From Listeria ivanovii subsp. ivanovii (GTDB taxonomy: Bacteria; Bacillota; Bacilli; Lactobacillales; Listeriaceae): 64,000 nucleotides of DNA. The notes beneath the pieces are model-generated. The model was given only the letters and a program-made list of their open reading frames with translations, was not told the origin of the DNA and ran no database searches. Positions 25,836 to 41,488 of this stretch are shown here, in pieces; the first letter of the stretch is position 1; each line of letters starts with the position of its first letter. Both the position numbers and the translations under genes were made by a program. The stretch covers positions 1,286,001 to 1,350,000 of the forward strand of contig NZ_LT906478.1 of assembly GCF_900187025.1 (NCBI RefSeq), in the 5' to 3' direction.

Positions 25836-26594
25836 ATGTTTAAAAAGCTATTTCGACAAGATGAAAATATATTAAATAGTGAACTTGCAGAAGATTTGCC
25901 AATCCCGCGTCATGTAGCTATTATTATGGATGGAAATGGACGATGGGCAAAGAAACGTTTCTTGCCAAGGATTGCTGGGCATAAAGAAGGTATGGATGTC
26001 GTAAAACGTGTTACTCGATACGCAAATGCAATAGGTATTGACGTTCTGACACTCTATGCTTTTTCAACTGAAAATTGGAAACGGCCTACAGATGAAGTGG
26101 ACTTTTTGATGAAACTACCTGTAGAGTTTTTTGACTCTTTTGTACCAGAGTTGATAGAAGAAAACGTTCGTGTTAATGTGATGGGGTATAGAGAAAATTT
26201 ACCCGACCATACGATGCGTGCAGTTGAAAAAGCAATTGCTGACACGGCACATTGTACAGGATTAACACTTAATTTTGCCTTGAATTATGGTGGTCGTTCA
26301 GAAATTGTTACAGCAGCAAAAGAAGCAGTGAAAGAATTAATCTTAGACGGTAAGTCAGCTGATGATTTAACAGAAACTATGTTGAATGACCACTTGATGA
26401 GTAGTGGACTTGGGGATCCAGATTTATTAATAAGAACAAGTGGAGAACTTAGACTGAGTAATTTTATGCTATGGCAACTTGCTTATAGCGAATTTTATTT
26501 TACAGATACACATTGGCCTGATTTTTCAAAAGAAGACTTTTTACAAGCGATTATTGAATATCAAAACAGGTCGCGTCGTTTTGGTGGGCTCTAG
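25836..26594 (+). CDS. uppS: Undecaprenyl diphosphate synthase (cis-prenyltransferase)
   Basis: A 252-residue enzyme that elongates farnesyl diphosphate with eight cis-isoprene units to give the C55 lipid carrier for peptidoglycan and teichoic acids. The MDGNGRWAKKR motif with catalytic D32 and the DLLIRTSGELRLSNFM block are intact. ATG 25836 is preferred over ATG 25833 for its 8-nt distance from GGAGG; the difference is one residue. It opens an envelope cluster with cdsA, dxr and rseP. Confidence 0.95.
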   Translation: MFKKLFRQDENILNSELAEDLPIPRHVAIIMDGNGRWAKKRFLPRIAGHKEGMDVVKRVTRYANAIGIDVLTLYAFSTENWKRPTDEVDFLMKLPVEFFDSFVPELIEENVRVNVMGYRENLPDHTMRAVEKAIADTAHCTGLTLNFALNYGGRSEIVTAAKEAVKELILDGKSADDLTETMLNDHLMSSGLGDPDLLIRTSGELRLSNFMLWQLAYSEFYFTDTHWPDFSKEDFLQAIIEYQNRSRRFGGL

Positions 26595-26607
26595 GGAGGA
26601 AATAAGA

Positions 26608-27396
26608 TTGAAAACAAGAATTATTACTGCAGTTGTTGCGCTGATATTTTTTATTCCATTTGTTGTTTTTGGGGGAATTCCATTTGAATTATTGAGTATA
26701 TTACTTGCAACAATTGCTCTTTATGAAGTACTCATAATGACAAAGCAACGGATTTTTTCGGTGAATGGAGTAGTCACTGTATTACTGATGTGGTTAGTTG
26801 TCGTGCCAGACAGATATTTGAATTTTTTAGCAAAAATCCATATTACTGAAATGGAAATTATTTTTATTTTGATGGCAATATTACTTGCTTATACGGTGTT
26901 TTCACGGAACAAATTCCATTTTGATCAAGTGGGGATTAGTATGGTTGCCGCTTTTTATACTGGATTCGGCTTCCATTACTTGGCGTTAACTCGTGATGCT
27001 GGTTTAATGTATGTGTTATTTGCATTATTTATTGTTTGGTCGACCGATACCGGGGCTTACTTTATTGGAAAAGCAATCGGAAAACATAAACTTGCGCCAA
27101 ATGTAAGTCCGAATAAAACAATCGAAGGCTTCATTGGTGGAATTATGTGCGCGCTAGTTGTTGGTGGAGGATTTTATTATTTCACCTATCTACCTGGGAA
27201 TATAGTTGTGATTTTAGCTTTACTTATATTCTTATCTATTTTTGGACAACTAGGAGATTTAGTTGAATCTGCTTTAAAACGGTTTTATGGTGTCAAAGAT
27301 TCTGGGAAGATTCTACCAGGTCATGGTGGCATTTTAGACAGATTTGATAGCTTGTTGTTCGTATTACCTTTGCTACATATACTTCAAATTATTTAA
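26608..27396 (+). CDS. cdsA: Phosphatidate cytidylyltransferase
   Basis: A 262-residue integral membrane enzyme making CDP-diacylglycerol from phosphatidate and CTP. Around eight membrane segments are visible and the C-terminal CdsA signature is present as [22 protein letters not shown]... (signature motif near residues 220-245). Translation starts at TTG 26608, 7 nt after GGGAGGA and 13 nt after the uppS stop; the frame extends upstream inside uppS without a ribosome site. Confidence 0.93.
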   Translation: MKTRIITAVVALIFFIPFVVFGGIPFELLSILLATIALYEVLIMTKQRIFSVNGVVTVLLMWLVVVPDRYLNFLAKIHITEMEIIFILMAILLAYTVFSRNKFHFDQVGISMVAAFYTGFGFHYLALTRDAGLMYVLFALFIVWSTDTGAYFIGKAIGKHKLAPNVSPNKTIEGFIGGIMCALVVGGGFYYFTYLPGNIVVILALLIFLSIFGQLGDLVESALKRFYGVKDSGKILPGHGGILDRFDSLLFVLPLLHILQII

Positions 27397-27410
27397 TTGG
27401 AGATGGGATA

Positions 27411-29829
<2,419 letters not shown>

Positions 29830-29863
29830 AACATAAATAAAAAGGGAAAAAGGGGTGTTTTAA

Positions 29864-31570
<1,707 letters not shown>

Positions 31571-31586
31571 TAACATGTGACACTTT

Positions 31587-31645
31587 GCCAGATGAAACTT
31601 TTGCTCGTTTGATAAACGGGTGATGAGGGACATCTGGCTTTTATA
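31587..31645 (+). terminator. Probable terminator after proS
   Basis: GCCAGATG (31587-31594) pairs with CATCTGGC (31631-31638), with an inner CTCGTTT/AACGGG stem. The T tract is weak (TTTTAT), so partial read-through into polC is likely. Confidence 0.65.
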
Positions 31646-31672
31646 AATTTGGATAAAGGGGTGTTATTCGGA

Positions 31673-34600
31673 ATGACTGCTAAAGAGGAAGAAAAACAAG
31701 AGCGATTTCAGCTGCTAATGACACAAATTGGCTTGGAAGATGTAGTTACTTATGAAGAGTTTACAAAAGAAGCTAAAATAGAAAAACTAGTAGCTGATAA
31801 AAAAAATAAGACATGGCAATTTCATTTGCATGTCCCACAAATTTTTCCAGCGGCACTTTTTCATATGATGGATGTTGGAATGAAAAGGGCTTTTAGTGAA
31901 ATCGCCACAACAGAAATGCAAATAGTCCCTGAAAACCAAACCATTAACGAAACACTCATTCAAGACTATTGGAATTTAATTGTAGAGCCAATTAGCAAAC
32001 AATCTCCAATGATTGGCAAATTACTCTTAGAACAAAAGCCGACATTTAAGGAACCACATTTTATTGAGATTGCCGTGCATAACGACATGGAAGAAACAAC
32101 TATTCAACAAAGATTCCAAGCAAAAATTATCGAAAGTTATGGAAGTGCCGGGTTTCCACGTTTGGCACTGAAAACACATATTTTAGACCAATCTGAAACA
32201 GAAGAATATAAAGCATTTGCACAAGCTAAAATAGAAGAAGATCAGAAAAAAGCAGCCGAGGCAGTTCAAGTAATGCAAAAACGTCAAGTAGAGGCACAAA
32301 ATGGAAGTGCCTCTGCAGCACCACTTTCAGGTCCATTCCAAATTGGCTACAAAATTAAAGATGATGAGGAAATCAAGCGCCTCGGAGATGTTTACGATGA
32401 AGAACGACGCATAACTGTTCAAGGTTTGATTTTTGCAACGGAAATTAGAGAGCTCCGCAGTGGTCGTAGTCTTTTACAATTTAAAATTACCGATTACACT
32501 AGCTCGATGATTATTAAAATGTTTTCTCGTGATAATGAAGATGCAGCAATGTTTCAAAATTTGAAAAAAGGCATGTGGGTGAAAGTTCGCGGTAGTGTTC
32601 AAAATGATACTTTTGTTCGGGACTTGATCATGATGGCGCAAGATATAAATGAAATCGCTGGAGTGAAGCGTCTTGATAAAGCGGAAGAGAAACGTGCAGA
32701 ACTTCATCTACATTCACCAATGAGCCAAATGGATGCGACATCTTCCGTTGATTCACTCTTCAAACAAGCTGCGGATTGGGGGCATAAAGCAATTGCGATT
32801 ACGGATCACTCTGTAGCACAATCTTTCCCGGAAGCATATGGGGCTGGGCAAAAATATGGATTAAAAGTTATTTTTGGTATCGAAGCGAATTTGATTGATG
32901 ATGGGGTGCCAATCGCATATAATGACCAACATATTCTCCTGAAAGATGCCACTTATTGTGTATTTGATGTGGAAACAACAGGGCTATCGGCTGTTTATGA
33001 TACGATTATCGAATTAGCTGGAGTAAAAATGAAAAACGGTGAAATCATTGATAAATTTGAAGCATTCATTGATCCTGGACATCCACTTTCTGCAACGACG
33101 ATTAATTTAACAGGAATTACGGATGACATGGTGAAAGGTTCTGATCCGATTGAGGTTGTGCTTCAACGATTCAAGGAATGGAGCGCCGACGATATTTTAG
33201 TGGCCCACAATGCCTCTTTTGATATGGGATTTATCAATACCGCTTATGAAAAAGTAGGAATTCCAAAAGCGAAAAATGCGGTAGTAGATACACTGGAGCT
33301 AGCTCGTTTCCTTTACCCACACTTTAAAAATCACCGTTTAAATACGTTAACGAAAAAGTTCAATATTATATTAGAACAACATCACCGTGCTGTTTTTGAT
33401 GCCGAAGCTACAGCATATTTAGCTTGGAAATTAATTAAAGATGCCAAAGAAATGCACGACATCGAATACCATGATTCGTTAAATGATTATATGGGAGAAG
33501 GCGATGCATATAAACGCGCTAGACCTTTCCATGCTACTATCTATGCTCAAACAGCTGTTGGTTTAAAAAATCTATTTAAATTAATTACGATGTCTAATAT
33601 TAACTATTTTTATCGTGTTCCACGTATCCCACGTTCTCAACTGAAAAAACTTCGCGAAGGTTTGATTATTGGAACAGCTTGTAGCCAAGGGGAATTGTTT
33701 GAAGCAATGATGCAAAAAGGGATGCAGGCTGCCGAAAAAGTTGCAGAGTTTTATGACTTTATTGAAATTCAACCGAAACCAGTTTATGCGCCATTAATTG
33801 AGCGAGAACTTGTTCGGGATGAGAAAGCATTAGAAGAAATTTTGAAAAATATCGTTCGTGTTGGTGAAAAAACCGGGAAACCAGTAGTGGCGACAGGGAA
33901 TGTACATTACAAAGACCCAGTGGACAAAATTTATCGTAAAATTTTGATTCATTCCCAAGGTGGCGCTAACCCGCTGAATCGTGCTGAACTGCCGGATGTT
34001 CATTTCCGTTCTACTGATGAAATGCTAAAAGAGTTTGCTTTTCTTGGAGAAGAGAAAGCAAAAGAAGTGGTTGTCACCAACTCTAATTTAGTAGTCGACT
34101 GGATGGAAGAGCTAAAACCGATTAAAGATGAACTTTATACACCAAAAATTGAAGGTGCAGAAGATGAAGTTCGTAATATGAGCTACAATATGGCACACCA
34201 ATTATACGGTGAAAAATTACCAGAAATTGTCGAAGCGAGACTTGAAAAAGAATTGAAAAGTATTATCGGCCATGGATTTGCGGTTATTTACTTAATCTCG
34301 CATAAACTAGTTAAAAAATCGCTTGTTGATGGTTATCTAGTTGGATCACGTGGATCGGTTGGTTCTTCCTTTGTTGCCACAATGACAGAAATAACGGAAG
34401 TAAATCCACTTCCACCACATTATCTCTGTCCAAATTGTCAAGACTCGGAGTTCTTTGACGATGGTTCAATTGGTTCTGGTTTTGACTTACCAGATAAAGA
34501 CTGTCCTCATTGCGGAACAGCCTATCAAAAAGAAGGGCAAGATATTCCCTTTGAAACATTCTTAGGATTTAAAGGAGATAAAGTACCCGATATTGATTTA

Positions 34601-36007
34601 AACTTTTCAGGTGATTACCAACCAGTTGCCCACGCTTATACAAAAGAAATATTTGGAGAAGATTATGTTTTTCGCGCTGGAACAATTGGTACAGTAGCGG
34701 AAAAAACCGCATTTGGTTATGTTCGTAATTATGAAAGAGATATGAATATGACGATTCGTGGGGCGGAAATTGATCGTCTTGTAGCTGGTTGTACTGGCGT
34801 TAAGCGGACAACTGGGCAACATCCAGGAGGAATTATTGTTATTCCGAATTATATGGACGTATACGATTTCACACCTGTACAATTTCCGGCGGATGCGACC
34901 GATTCAGAGTGGAAAACAACTCATTTTGATTTTCACTCCATCCATGATAATGTGCTTAAACTTGATATACTTGGACACGATGATCCGACAGCTATCCGGA
35001 TGTTACAGGATTTAAGTGGTATCGACCCAAAAACAATTCCAACCGATGATCCCGACGTGATGAAATTATTTGGTTCCACTGAATCACTTGGTGTAAAACC
35101 AGCAGATATTGATTCTAAAACAGGGACACTTGGTATTCCTGAGTTTGGAACACGTTTCGTACGGCAAATGCTTGAACAAACCAAACCAACTACTTTTTCC
35201 GAGTTAGTTCAGATTTCTGGTTTGTCTCATGGTACAGACGTTTGGCTTGGTAATGCTGAAGAACTGATTAAAAATAAAACATGTGAGCTTCCAGATGTAA
35301 TTGGTTGTCGTGATGATATTATGGTTTTCCTGATTTATCAAGGTCTAGAAAGCTCTTTAGCCTTTAAAATTATGGAATCCGTTCGGAAAGGGAAAGGGTT
35401 AACAGAGGAAATGGAAGAAGCGATGATGGCAAACAATGTCCCGCTTTGGTACATTGAATCCTGTAAAAAAATTAAGTACATGTTCCCGAAAGCCCATGCA
35501 GCAGCGTATGTTCTCATGGCAGTCCGAATCGCTTACTTTAAAGTGCATTATCCGCTCTACTTCTATGCTACTTATTTCACTGTTCGTGCAGATGATTTTG
35601 ATTTGACTTCGATGGTAAATGGAAAGGAAGCAGTAAAAGCAACGATGAAAGAAGTGAACGATAAAGGAATGGAAGCTTCTACGAAAGAAAAGAATCTATT
35701 AACCGTTCTAGAAATTGCGAATGAAATGCTTGCTCGCGGTTTCCATTTCCAAAAAGTAGATTTGTATAAGTCTTCCGCTGATGAATTTATTATTGATGGG
35801 GACTCACTTATTCCACCATTTAATGCGATTCCAAGTCTTGGAACCAACGTAGCGAAACAAATTGTAGCAGCTCGTGAAAATGGTGAATTTTTGTCCAAAG
35901 AAGACTTACAGCAACGAGGAAAAGTGTCTAAAACAATTATTCAATACATGGATGACCAAGGATGCTTAGAAGGATTACCCGATCAAAACCAACTGTCACT
36001 CTTCTAA
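31673..36007 (+). CDS. polC: DNA polymerase III alpha subunit, Gram-positive type (PolC)
   Basis: A 1444-residue replicative polymerase with its own proofreading. Order: N-terminal domain, OB domain (about 235-320), PHP domain ([23 protein letters not shown]), inserted DEDD 3'-5' exonuclease starting at FDVETTG, then palm-fingers-thumb with a CPNC/CPHC zinc-binding stretch and the [12 protein letters not shown] catalytic block. ATG 31673 is preferred because AAAGGGGTG lies 9 nt upstream; TTG 31649 lacks a ribosome site. It is the only large gene here and is followed directly by the nusA operon promoter. Confidence 0.97.
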   Translation: MTAKEEEKQERFQLLMTQIGLEDVVTYEEFTKEAKIEKLVADKKNKTWQFHLHVPQIFPAALFHMMDVGMKRAFSEIATTEMQIVPENQTINETLIQDYWNLIVEPISKQSPMIGKLLLEQKPTFKEPHFIEIAVHNDMEETTIQQRFQAKIIESYGSAGFPRLALKTHILDQSETEEYKAFAQAKIEEDQKKAAEAVQVMQKRQVEAQNGSASAAPLSGPFQIGYKIKDDEEIKRLGDVYDEERRITVQGLIFATEIRELRSGRSLLQFKITDYTSSMIIKMFSRDNEDAAMFQNLKKGMWVKVRGSVQNDTFVRDLIMMAQDINEIAGVKRLDKAEEKRAELHLHSPMSQMDATSSVDSLFKQAADWGHKAIAITDHSVAQSFPEAYGAGQKYGLKVIFGIEANLIDDGVPIAYNDQHILLKDATYCVFDVETTGLSAVYDTIIELAGVKMKNGEIIDKFEAFIDPGHPLSATTINLTGITDDMVKGSDPIEVVLQRFKEWSADDILVAHNASFDMGFINTAYEKVGIPKAKNAVVDTLELARFLYPHFKNHRLNTLTKKFNIILEQHHRAVFDAEATAYLAWKLIKDAKEMHDIEYHDSLNDYMGEGDAYKRARPFHATIYAQTAVGLKNLFKLITMSNINYFYRVPRIPRSQLKKLREGLIIGTACSQGELFEAMMQKGMQAAEKVAEFYDFIEIQPKPVYAPLIERELVRDEKALEEILKNIVRVGEKTGKPVVATGNVHYKDPVDKIYRKILIHSQGGANPLNRAELPDVHFRSTDEMLKEFAFLGEEKAKEVVVTNSNLVVDWMEELKPIKDELYTPKIEGAEDEVRNMSYNMAHQLYGEKLPEIVEARLEKELKSIIGHGFAVIYLISHKLVKKSLVDGYLVGSRGSVGSSFVATMTEITEVNPLPPHYLCPNCQDSEFFDDGSIGSGFDLPDKDCPHCGTAYQKEGQDIPFETFLGFKGDKVPDIDLNFSGDYQPVAHAYTKEIFGEDYVFRAGTIGTVAEKTAFGYVRNYERDMNMTIRGAEIDRLVAGCTGVKRTTGQHPGGIIVIPNYMDVYDFTPVQFPADATDSEWKTTHFDFHSIHDNVLKLDILGHDDPTAIRMLQDLSGIDPKTIPTDDPDVMKLFGSTESLGVKPADIDSKTGTLGIPEFGTRFVRQMLEQTKPTTFSELVQISGLSHGTDVWLGNAEELIKNKTCELPDVIGCRDDIMVFLIYQGLESSLAFKIMESVRKGKGLTEEMEEAMMANNVPLWYIESCKKIKYMFPKAHAAAYVLMAVRIAYFKVHYPLYFYATYFTVRADDFDLTSMVNGKEAVKATMKEVNDKGMEASTKEKNLLTVLEIANEMLARGFHFQKVDLYKSSADEFIIDGDSLIPPFNAIPSLGTNVAKQIVAARENGEFLSKEDLQQRGKVSKTIIQYMDDQGCLEGLPDQNQLSLF

Positions 36008-36020
36008 AAAAGGGCAAAAC

Positions 36021-36049
36021 TTGCTTGTAGTCACAATTTGTGATAAACT
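36021..36049 (+). promoter_or_regulatory. Promoter of the rimP-nusA-infB operon
   Basis: TTGCTT (36021-36026) and TAAACT (36044-36049) have 17-nt spacing and an extended TGA before the -10. It lies 14 nt after polC and about 140 nt before rimP. Confidence 0.65.
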
Positions 36050-36078
36050 TATTTAAGAAATACTACGATAACTCAGCC

Positions 36079-36108
36079 AAGCGTGGGCCAATGCCCACGC
36101 TTTCGTTT
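36079..36108 (+). terminator. Hairpin in the rimP leader (polC terminator or attenuator)
   Basis: A perfect 10-bp GC-rich stem (AAGCGTGGGC, 36079-36088, with 36093-36102), 4-nt loop, followed by TCGTTTT. It lies downstream of the operon promoter, so it would act on both polC read-through and rimP transcription. A second stem CTGCCA/TGGCAG (36116-36139) follows. Confidence 0.7.
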
Positions 36109-36188
36109 TGCAAATCTGCCAAAGAGTCACCTGTGGCAGAAGTAGGAGACGAATTAGCTGGAAAAGCGTATCTCTTAAGGAGGCTGAA

Positions 36189-36656
36189 ATGAGTAAAGTA
36201 CTAGATCAAGTAGAAGCAATAGTTGCTCCGATTACGGACGAACTTCATTTGGAGCTCGTAGACATTGCCTTTGAAAAGGAAGGCCCAAACTGGTTTTTGC
36301 GAATTTTTATTGACAAAGACGGTGGCGTAGATATTGACGAATGCGCAGCTGTCAGCGAAAAAGTCAGTGAAAAAATGGATGAATCTGACCCAATTACCCA
36401 AAATTATTTTTTAGAAGTTTCATCACCTGGGGCTGAACGACCGCTAAAAAAAGAACAAGATTTTGTAAACGCGGTATCAAAATACGTCCATGTTACTTCT
36501 TATGAACCAATTGATGGTCGCAAGATGTGGGAAGGAACACTAGAAAGTTTTGACGGAGAAATGCTAGTCATTACAATCACGGACAAAACACGCAAAATCA
36601 CTTGTGAAATTCCGAAAGACAAAGTAGCAAAAGCAAGATTAGCAATTCAATTTTAA
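36189..36656 (+). CDS. rimP: Ribosome maturation factor RimP
   Basis: A 155-residue protein needed for 30S subunit maturation. It shows the two-domain RimP layout: an alpha/beta N-terminal domain (ELHLELVDIAFEKEG, DIDECAAVSEKVSE, LEVSSPGAERPL) and a C-terminal SH3-like barrel. ATG 36189 follows AAGGAGG; the frame is open far upstream but that region is the leader. First gene of the rimP-nusA-ylxR-ylxQ-infB-ylxP-rbfA cluster. Confidence 0.95.
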   Translation: MSKVLDQVEAIVAPITDELHLELVDIAFEKEGPNWFLRIFIDKDGGVDIDECAAVSEKVSEKMDESDPITQNYFLEVSSPGAERPLKKEQDFVNAVSKYVHVTSYEPIDGRKMWEGTLESFDGEMLVITITDKTRKITCEIPKDKVAKARLAIQF

Positions 36657-36682
36657 AAAGTGAATAAGGAGTTGAATCAAAA

Positions 36683-37801
36683 ATGAGCACAGAATTATTA
36701 GATGCTCTTCATGTGTTAGAACATGATAAAGGTATTTCAAGAGAGGTACTAGTGGAAGCAATTGAAGCTGCTCTCACATCTGCATACAAAAGAAACTTTA
36801 AAGATGCCCAAAACGTACGAGTAGATTTGAATATGGAAAACGGCTCTATCCGAGTTTTAGCAAGAAAAGAAGCCGTAGAACAAGTATTTGATTCTCGTCT
36901 TGAAATTTCAATGGAAGAAGCACACAAGATCAACCCAGTTTACAAACCTGGCGATGTAGTGGAGCTGGAAGTAACGCCAAAAGATTTCGGACGAATTGCC
37001 GCACAAACAGCGAAACAAGTTGTTACGCAACGTGTTCGTGAAGCTGAACGTGGTATCATTTACGATGAGTTTATCGACCGTGAAGATGATATTATGACAG
37101 GTATCGTAGAACGTCAAGATTCTCGTTTTATCTATGTAAATCTGGGTAAAATCGAAGCTATTTTGTCACAAAATGAGCAGATGCCAAATGAAACATACCA
37201 CGCACATGATCGTATCAAAGTTTATTTAACTAAAGTAGAAAAAACAACCAAAGGGCCACAAATCTTTGTATCTCGTACACACCCAGGTCTTTTAAAACGT
37301 CTTTTCGAAATGGAAGTTCCAGAAATTTATGATGGTGTCGTAGAAATCAAATCAGTTGCACGTGAAGCTGGAGACCGGTCTAAAATCTCTGTTTACACTG
37401 CGAATGAAGAAGTTGATCCAGTTGGCGCATGTGTCGGACCAAAAGGCGCACGTGTTCAAACAATCGTTAACGAATTAAAGGGCGAAAAAATCGATATCGT
37501 TGAATGGTCAGAGGATCCTTTCACCTTTGTTGCCAATGCACTTAGCCCTTCTAAAGTGTTAGATGTTATTGTAAACGAAGCTGACCAAGCAACTACTGTT
37601 ATCGTGCCAGATTACCAATTATCTTTAGCAATCGGTAAACGTGGTCAAAATGCCCGTTTAGCAGCGAAATTAACTGGTTGGAAAATCGACATCAAGAGCG
37701 AAACTGTTGCAACTGAGCTAGGAATCTATCCTCGTAATAACGAAGACGTGACTCCAGTAGAAGAAGCAGAAAGCGAAACTTTGACAGAAGATGAAGATTA
37801 A
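36683..37801 (+). CDS. nusA: Transcription factor NusA
   Basis: A 372-residue NusA. Order: RNA-polymerase-binding N-terminal domain (1-125), S1 domain (about 130-200, ERQDSRFIYVNLGK), KH1 and KH2 (about 230-345, GACVGPKGARVQ and LAIGKRGQNARLA). The acidic repeats of E. coli NusA are absent, as is normal in Firmicutes. NusA controls pausing, intrinsic termination and antitermination. ATG 36683 follows AAGGAGTTG. Confidence 0.97.
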   Translation: MSTELLDALHVLEHDKGISREVLVEAIEAALTSAYKRNFKDAQNVRVDLNMENGSIRVLARKEAVEQVFDSRLEISMEEAHKINPVYKPGDVVELEVTPKDFGRIAAQTAKQVVTQRVREAERGIIYDEFIDREDDIMTGIVERQDSRFIYVNLGKIEAILSQNEQMPNETYHAHDRIKVYLTKVEKTTKGPQIFVSRTHPGLLKRLFEMEVPEIYDGVVEIKSVAREAGDRSKISVYTANEEVDPVGACVGPKGARVQTIVNELKGEKIDIVEWSEDPFTFVANALSPSKVLDVIVNEADQATTVIVPDYQLSLAIGKRGQNARLAAKLTGWKIDIKSETVATELGIYPRNNEDVTPVEEAESETLTEDED

Positions 37802-37815
37802 AAAGGAGAATTATC

Positions 37816-38100
37816 ATGCGTAATAAAAAAATCCCCCTTCGAAAATGTATTATTACCGGCGAACGCTTGCCAAAAGGCGAACTTCTTCGTATTGCGTATT
37901 CGAAAGACGGAGCGCTTACGATAGATCCTACAGGAAAAGCACCTGGACGTGGTTTTTACATCGTTAAAAATGTAGAAGCGTGCGAAAAAGCAAAAAAGAA
38001 AAATGCTATCTTTCATCAACTAAAAACGCCAGAACAAGAGGCCTTTTACGACGAACTAATCGCTTATGTGAAGTCTCTCGAGGAATCTACTAATGGATAA
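37816..38100 (+). CDS. ylxR: YlxR family nucleic-acid-binding protein (RnpM-like)
   Basis: A 94-residue basic protein of the DUF448/YlxR family. The motifs PLRKCIITGE, AYSKDG and GRGFYI are characteristic. In B. subtilis the family binds RNase P RNA and has been named RnpM; that role here is by homology. It overlaps ylxQ by 8 nt and is embedded between nusA and infB, as throughout the Firmicutes. Confidence 0.92.
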   Translation: MRNKKIPLRKCIITGERLPKGELLRIAYSKDGALTIDPTGKAPGRGFYIVKNVEACEKAKKKNAIFHQLKTPEQEAFYDELIAYVKSLEESTNG

Positions 38101-38392
38101 AAAAGCACTTTCCTTATTAGGCCTTGCAAATCGAGCGCGGAAAATTACAACTGGCGAAGAATTAGTATTAAAAGCAGTTAGAAATGGGAAAGCAAAAATG
38201 GTTCTCATTTCAGAAGATATATCCGAAAAAACCGAGAAAACAATCCGCAACAAGTGCGAATATTACCATGTTGTCGTGAAACAGGCCGGTACCCGGGAAA
38301 TGATTGGGGGTGCAATCGGCAAAGACACACGTGCAATAATTGCCATACTTGATAAAGGATTTGCTGTTAAATTAGCAGAATTACTCGGTTGA
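38093..38392 (+). CDS. ylxQ: L7Ae-family ribosomal protein YlxQ
   Basis: A 99-residue member of the L7Ae/L30e/S12e/Gadd45 fold. [23 protein letters not shown] and [10 protein letters not shown] match the family RNA-binding core. Relatives bind kink-turn RNA, and B. subtilis YlxQ does so in vitro; the cellular target is not settled. ATG 38093 overlaps the ylxR end. It sits between ylxR and infB. Confidence 0.92.
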   Translation: MDKKALSLLGLANRARKITTGEELVLKAVRNGKAKMVLISEDISEKTEKTIRNKCEYYHVVVKQAGTREMIGGAIGKDTRAIIAILDKGFAVKLAELLG

Positions 38393-38414
38393 ATCTTATA
38401 CGGAGGTGTACGAC

Positions 38415-40757
38415 ATGAGTAAAGTTCGTGTATATGAATATGCAAAAGAACATCAAGTATCCAGCAAAAAAGTTATCGAGGCACTTAAAGATTTAGGGAT
38501 TGAAGTGGCTAACCATATGTCCACTATTAATGAAAATGCTTTAAGACAGTTAGACAAAGCCGTTGATGGCACAAATAAAAAAGCCGAAGCACCTAAGAAA
38601 GAAACGACTAGCAACGAAAATGGAAATAGTAAGGGGCCAAACAAACTAAATATGACAAATAGTAATGAAAAATCGAGTAAACCAAATAAACCTGCAGGCC
38701 AAAATACAAAACCTGCAACTACTAACAAAAGCCAAGGTGCAAAACCAGCGTCAACTAAACCAGCAAACACAACGAATCAAACACAAACAACTGGCAACCA
38801 ACAAACTGGTGGACCAAAACGCAATAACAATAATAGCAATCGCCCAGGCGGCGGCAATTCCAACCGTCCAGGCGGAAACAATCGTCCGAACCGTGGAGGA
38901 AACTTCAACAACAAAGGACGTAACACTAAGAAAAAAGGTAAATTAAATCACAGTACAGTTCCACCGACTCCGCCAAAACCAAAAGAACTTCCTGAAAAAA
39001 TTGTTTTCAGCGAATCTTTGACAGTAGCAGAACTTGCAAAAAAATTATACAGAGAACCATCTGAACTAATCAAAAAATTATTTATGCTTGGTGTTGTAGC
39101 AACAATCAACCAATCATTAGATAAAGATGCGATTGAACTTATTTGTTCGGACTATGGTGTAGCTGTAGAAGAAGAAATCAAAGTCGATATTACAGACTTA
39201 GATGTTTACTTCGAAAATGAATTAAATGAAGCAGTCGACGAAGCAAAACTTGTCGAACGTCCGCCAGTTGTTACGATCATGGGGCACGTTGACCATGGTA
39301 AAACAACTTTACTAGACTCTCTTCGTAATACAAAAGTGACGCTTGGAGAAGCAGGCGGGATTACCCAACATATTGGTGCCTACCAATTAGAAATTCATGA
39401 CAAAAAAATTACTTTCCTTGATACTCCAGGACATGCTGCTTTTACAGCAATGCGTGCTCGTGGTGCTCAAATCACAGATATTACGATTTTAGTTGTTGCA
39501 GCAGATGATGGAGTAATGCCACAAACAATTGAAGCTATTAACCACGCTAAAGCAGCTGGTATGCCGATTATTGTTGCTGTAAATAAAATTGATAAACCAC
39601 AAGCGAATCCAGACCGTGTTATGCAAGAATTAACAGAGTATGAGTTAGTTCCAGAAGCTTGGGGTGGCGATACCATTTTCGCACCAATCTCAGCTAAATT
39701 CGGTGAAGGACTTGAAAACTTGTTAGATATGATTTTACTTGTATCTGAAGTAGAAGAATTAAAAGCAAATCCTGATCGTCGAGCTATTGGTTCTGTTATT
39801 GAGGCAGAACTTGATAAAGGCCGTGGTCCAGTTGCAACTTTACTAGTACAAGATGGAACACTAAACATTGGTGATCCAATTGTTGTTGGTAATACATTTG
39901 GGCGTGTCCGTGCTATGGTCAATGATTTAGGCCGTCGTGTGAAAAAAGTCGGACCAAGCACACCGGTTGAAATTACTGGTTTAAATGATGTGCCACAAGC
40001 AGGCGATCGTTTCGTTGTGTTTGAAGATGAAAAAACGGCTAGAAATATTGGGGAAACTCGTGCTAGTCGTGCATTAGTAGCGCAACGTTCTGCTACTAAC
40101 CGCGTAAGCTTAGATAACTTATTTGAACATATGAAAGCTGGCGAAATGAAAGAAGTTAACGTTATTATCAAAGCAGACGTACAAGGTTCTGTAGAGGCCC
40201 TTGCTGCTTCCCTTCGTAAAATTGATGTAGAAGGAGTTAACGTAAAAATCATTCATACTGCAGTTGGTGCAATCAATGAATCAGATATTACTTTAGCAGC
40301 AGCTTCTAACGCTATTGTGATTGGATTCAACGTTCGTCCAACCACTCAAGCTCGTGAAGCAGCAGAAAACGAAAGTGTAGATATTCGTCTGCACCGCGTT
40401 ATCTACAAAGCAATTGATGAAATTGAAGCCGCAATGAAAGGGATGCTTGATCCAGAATTCCAAGAAAAAATTATCGGTCAAGCACAAGTTCGCCAAACAA
40501 TCAATGTTTCTAAAGTTGGTACAATTGCCGGATGTTTCGTAACAGATGGTAAAATTACGCGTGATAGTGGCGTTCGTATTATTCGTGATGGAATTGTTGT
40601 TTTCGAAGGCGAAATTGCTACCCTTAAACGCTTTAAAGATGATGCTAAAGAAGTAGCAAAAGGCTATGAATGTGGTATTACCGTTCAAAACTTTAATGAT
40701 ATCAAAGAAGATGACGTTATCGAAGCATACGTTATGGAAGAAATTGAAAGAAAATGA
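38415..40757 (+). CDS. infB: Translation initiation factor IF-2
   Basis: The 780-residue GTPase delivers fMet-tRNA to the 30S subunit. A short N-terminal helical domain ([19 protein letters not shown]) precedes a low-complexity Asn/Gly/Lys/Pro-rich linker (about residues 50-180). The G domain carries [16 protein letters not shown] and NKID; C-terminal beta-barrel domains follow. ATG 38415 follows GGAGGTG; an in-frame GTG three codons earlier overlaps that site. The stop overlaps the ylxP start (ATGA). Confidence 0.97.
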   Translation: MSKVRVYEYAKEHQVSSKKVIEALKDLGIEVANHMSTINENALRQLDKAVDGTNKKAEAPKKETTSNENGNSKGPNKLNMTNSNEKSSKPNKPAGQNTKPATTNKSQGAKPASTKPANTTNQTQTTGNQQTGGPKRNNNNSNRPGGGNSNRPGGNNRPNRGGNFNNKGRNTKKKGKLNHSTVPPTPPKPKELPEKIVFSESLTVAELAKKLYREPSELIKKLFMLGVVATINQSLDKDAIELICSDYGVAVEEEIKVDITDLDVYFENELNEAVDEAKLVERPPVVTIMGHVDHGKTTLLDSLRNTKVTLGEAGGITQHIGAYQLEIHDKKITFLDTPGHAAFTAMRARGAQITDITILVVAADDGVMPQTIEAINHAKAAGMPIIVAVNKIDKPQANPDRVMQELTEYELVPEAWGGDTIFAPISAKFGEGLENLLDMILLVSEVEELKANPDRRAIGSVIEAELDKGRGPVATLLVQDGTLNIGDPIVVGNTFGRVRAMVNDLGRRVKKVGPSTPVEITGLNDVPQAGDRFVVFEDEKTARNIGETRASRALVAQRSATNRVSLDNLFEHMKAGEMKEVNVIIKADVQGSVEALAASLRKIDVEGVNVKIIHTAVGAINESDITLAAASNAIVIGFNVRPTTQAREAAENESVDIRLHRVIYKAIDEIEAAMKGMLDPEFQEKIIGQAQVRQTINVSKVGTIAGCFVTDGKITRDSGVRIIRDGIVVFEGEIATLKRFKDDAKEVAKGYECGITVQNFNDIKEDDVIEAYVMEEIERK

Positions 40758-41032
40758 TTCAATCAGTTGTTAGTGAATTTTTCATGCAGGAACCACAAAA
40801 CCTCAAAGAAAAACGCGCTATCCTGAAACGAATTTTAACTAGAGCAAAACAAAAATTCAATGTCTCCATTGCCGAAACCGATTTTCAAGATTTATGGCAG
40901 CGAACCGAAATAAGCTTTGCTGTTGTGTCTTCCTCTCACATCCAAGCAGAAAAAGAAACGAGAGAAGTACTTGCTTTTCTCGACTCTTTTCCTGAGTGGG
41001 AACGGGCAGAAACAGTAATGGAGAAGTTATAA
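40754..41032 (+). CDS. ylxP: DUF503 family protein YlxP
   Basis: A 92-residue protein of the DUF503 family. The N-terminal strand, the SLKEKR-type helix start (here [26 protein letters not shown]) and the C-terminal [11 protein letters not shown] are typical. Function is unknown, but the gene is nearly always between infB and rbfA, suggesting a link to ribosome assembly. It overlaps infB by 4 nt. Confidence 0.92.
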   Translation: MIQSVVSEFFMQEPQNLKEKRAILKRILTRAKQKFNVSIAETDFQDLWQRTEISFAVVSSSHIQAEKETREVLAFLDSFPEWERAETVMEKL

Positions 41033-41047
41033 AAGAGGTGAATACAC

Positions 41048-41392
41048 TTGAACGTAAGAGCTAATCGTGTTAGTGAGCAAATGAAAAAAGAATTGGGCGA
41101 TATTTTGAATCGTAAAATCAAAGACCCACGCTTAGGTTTTGTAACTGTAACTGGAGTTGATGTTACTGGTGATTTACAAGAGGCAAAGGTTTTCATCTCC
41201 ATTCTTGGTACCGATAAGGAAAAAGAAAATACGTTACTCGCACTTGCGAAAGCGCATGGCTTCATCCGCTCTGAAATCGGTCGCCGTATTCGACTTCGTA
41301 AAGTTCCTGAAATGTCTTTTGAAATAGATAATTCCATCGCTTACGGAAATCGAATCGATGAATTACTTCGTGACTTAAATAACGATCAATAA
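41048..41392 (+). CDS. rbfA: Ribosome-binding factor A
   Basis: A 114-residue KH-type protein required for late 30S maturation and cold adaptation. [18 protein letters not shown] opens the protein and the conserved [13 protein letters not shown] and [11 protein letters not shown] segments follow. Translation starts at TTG 41048 after AGAGGTGA, 15 nt after ylxP. A hairpin terminator follows before truB. Confidence 0.95.
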
Positions 41393-41400
41393 TAAATAAC

Positions 41401-41470
41401 AGTTTAAGGCAATCCCTTTATCTTCTCATTCATACGGGATGTAAGTGGGTCATTGTCTTAAGCTTTTTTT
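41401..41470 (+). terminator. Terminator between rbfA and truB
   Basis: AGTTTAAGGCAAT (41401-41413) pairs with ATTGTCTTAAGCT (41452-41464), 13 bp with wobbles, with inner CCC/GGG pairing and seven T. truB and ribF may be reached by read-through; no clear promoter lies between. Confidence 0.8.
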
Positions 41471-41488
41471 CTTAGAAGGAGGAGCTTA

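Noticed and set aside
38665-38946. A 93-codon plus-strand frame inside infB
   Set aside because: It is an off-frame reading of the Asn/Gly/Lys-rich IF-2 linker, whose low complexity leaves other frames open.
39467-40252. A 261-codon minus-strand frame inside infB
   Set aside because: It lies wholly opposite infB. Its composition is that of an antisense shadow and it has no ribosome site.
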